Shown: positions 14,440-16,047 of the stretch, piece after piece
Layout: every line of letters begins with the position of its first letter
Numbering within the stretch: the first letter of the stretch is position 1
NCBI GenBank assembly: GCA_002923335.1
Contig: BEHZ01000024.1
Coordinates: forward strand, 1 to 16,047
Direction: 5' to 3'
Source of the DNA: a bacterium HR23
GTDB taxonomy: Bacteria; Chloroflexota; Dehalococcoidia; Lucifugimonadales; HRBIN23
DNA length: 16,047 nucleotides
The notes under the pieces: generated by a model
Told to the model about the DNA's origin: nothing
What the model saw: the letters and a program-made list of their open reading frames with translations, nothing else
Database searches by the model: none
Translations under genes and position numbers: made by a program

Positions 14440-14469
14440 ACCATAGGGGAAGGGTGGGGCGAGGGTCAA
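14440..14469 (-). promoter_or_regulatory. Candidate promoter for the CDF exporter gene
   Basis: On the minus strand TTGACC (14469-14464) and TATGGT (14445-14440) are 18 bases apart. Matches are 5 of 6 and 4 of 6. The transcript would start near 14433, about 14 bases before the GTG start at 14419. No metal-responsive operator dyad was recognised around it. Confidence 0.4.
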
Positions 14470-14507
14470 GCAAGAGGGGCGGGTTCTGGGGTTTCCCCAA
14501 AGGGAGT

Positions 14508-14553
14508 GCGGGGGGCTTTTCCCCCTGCCGGGGCCTGGGGGTGTTCCCCCTTT
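14508..14553 (+). other. Two G/C-run hairpins in the CDF-23S spacer
   Basis: In the spacer without genes between the CDF gene and the 23S gene (14420-14830), two hairpins stand out. The first pairs 14508-14515 with 14521-14528 (eight pairs, one G-T wobble, loop CTTTT). The second pairs GGGGG (14537-14541) with CCCCC (14546-14550) around TGTT and is followed by TTT. The second could terminate plus-strand transcription entering the rRNA promoter region. The rest of the spacer before 14638 holds only G/C-rich sequence and an isolated TATAAG at 14567-14572. Confidence 0.3.
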
Positions 14554-14637
14554 CGCCCCTTCCCACTATAAGAGGGCAGGCGGAGCGCCCTCGGTATCGG
14601 GGTCCAGGGAGGCCGTTGGACAAAAGCCCCCACCCCC

Positions 14638-14666
14638 TTGACAAGACCCCGCGGTATGCGTATAGT
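14638..14666 (+). promoter_or_regulatory. Strong sigma-70-type promoter for the 23S rRNA gene
   Basis: A perfect TTGACA (14638-14643), a 17-base spacer and TATAGT (14661-14666, 5 of 6) form the best promoter in the window. Transcription should start near 14673. That gives a leader of about 158 bases before mature 23S. Close to consensus and placed before rRNA, it fits a stable-RNA promoter. Confidence 0.8.
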
Positions 14667-14674
14667 AATCCATG

Positions 14675-14697
14675 CGGTGTGCCCCAGGGGCGCACCG
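14675..14697 (+). other. Hairpin at the 5' end of the 23S precursor leader
   Basis: Bases 14675-14683 pair with 14689-14697 (nine pairs including one G-T wobble) with a small loop. The predicted transcription start lies about two bases upstream, so the precursor would begin with this stem. The remaining leader to 14830 contains a direct repeat of GGCCACAC but no tRNA and no clear boxA. A processing or stability role is possible. Confidence 0.4.
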
Positions 14698-14830
14698 AGG
14701 AGCAAGACCAGCGGATGCAGGGGACCTGAGGCCACACGGCACGGCCACACCACCGGGGCACCTTAACAAGGGAAGAGGAGCGCCAAGCATCAACACAGGG
14801 CACAGGCGTGGAGTCTGGGCCCTGCAGTGG

Positions 14831-16047
<1,217 letters not shown>

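Noticed and set aside
14698..14830. tRNA or other small RNA gene in the 23S leader
   Set aside because: No T-loop GGTTCRA-like motif or cloverleaf arms were seen; the stretch is best read as precursor leader.

Overview
The window is a GC-rich piece of bacterial chromosome. The gene content and style suggest a Chloroflexota bacterium, perhaps a Dehalococcoidia-like or thermophilic member. The clues are a lipoprotein solute-binding protein with a long Thr/Pro linker, a DUF1461 membrane protein, an FmdB-type zinc ribbon with a Cys/Gly tail, and a 23S rRNA gene that is not preceded by a 16S gene. The lineage is an inference; no alignment or tree could be run.

Layout, left to right. (1) On the minus strand, the N-terminus of an oligopeptide/nickel-type ABC transporter lipoprotein runs off the left edge (1-322), with a promoter at 356-385. 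(2) A plus-strand run covers 566-7504: histidine phosphatase, queG (split by an in-frame amber codon), ispH (with its own promoter), a class I aminotransferase, and a 971-residue FAD/Fe-S/CCG oxidoreductase. (3) A minus-strand SDR (7501-8244) meets the oxidoreductase tail to tail; both stop codons lie in one palindromic CTAG. (4) The plus strand continues with a membrane Fe-S oxidoreductase (NarI-like heme b region plus HdrD-like CCG region, EMO-like), an MFS exporter, a small zinc-ribbon protein, and a membrane protein with a His-rich tail. (5) On the minus strand, a CDF metal-ion exporter and a DUF1461 membrane protein form an overlapping pair. (6) At the right, a consensus-like promoter (14638-14666) drives a 23S rRNA gene whose first ~1.2 kb is inside the window.

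How the genes may work together: most are housekeeping or energy-metabolism genes. QueG completes queuosine in tRNA, and IspH makes the last step of the MEP isoprenoid pathway. The two large Fe-S proteins could feed electrons from 2-hydroxyacids and from acyl-CoA dehydrogenases/ETF into quinones. The His-rich membrane protein lies close to the CDF exporter, which may point to a metal-handling theme. No CRISPR array, transposase, integrase or tRNA gene was seen. I did not find a clearly new multi-gene system. The items most worth checking are the amber codon in queG, the four-hairpin spacer before the His-rich membrane protein, that protein itself, and the unlinked 23S gene.
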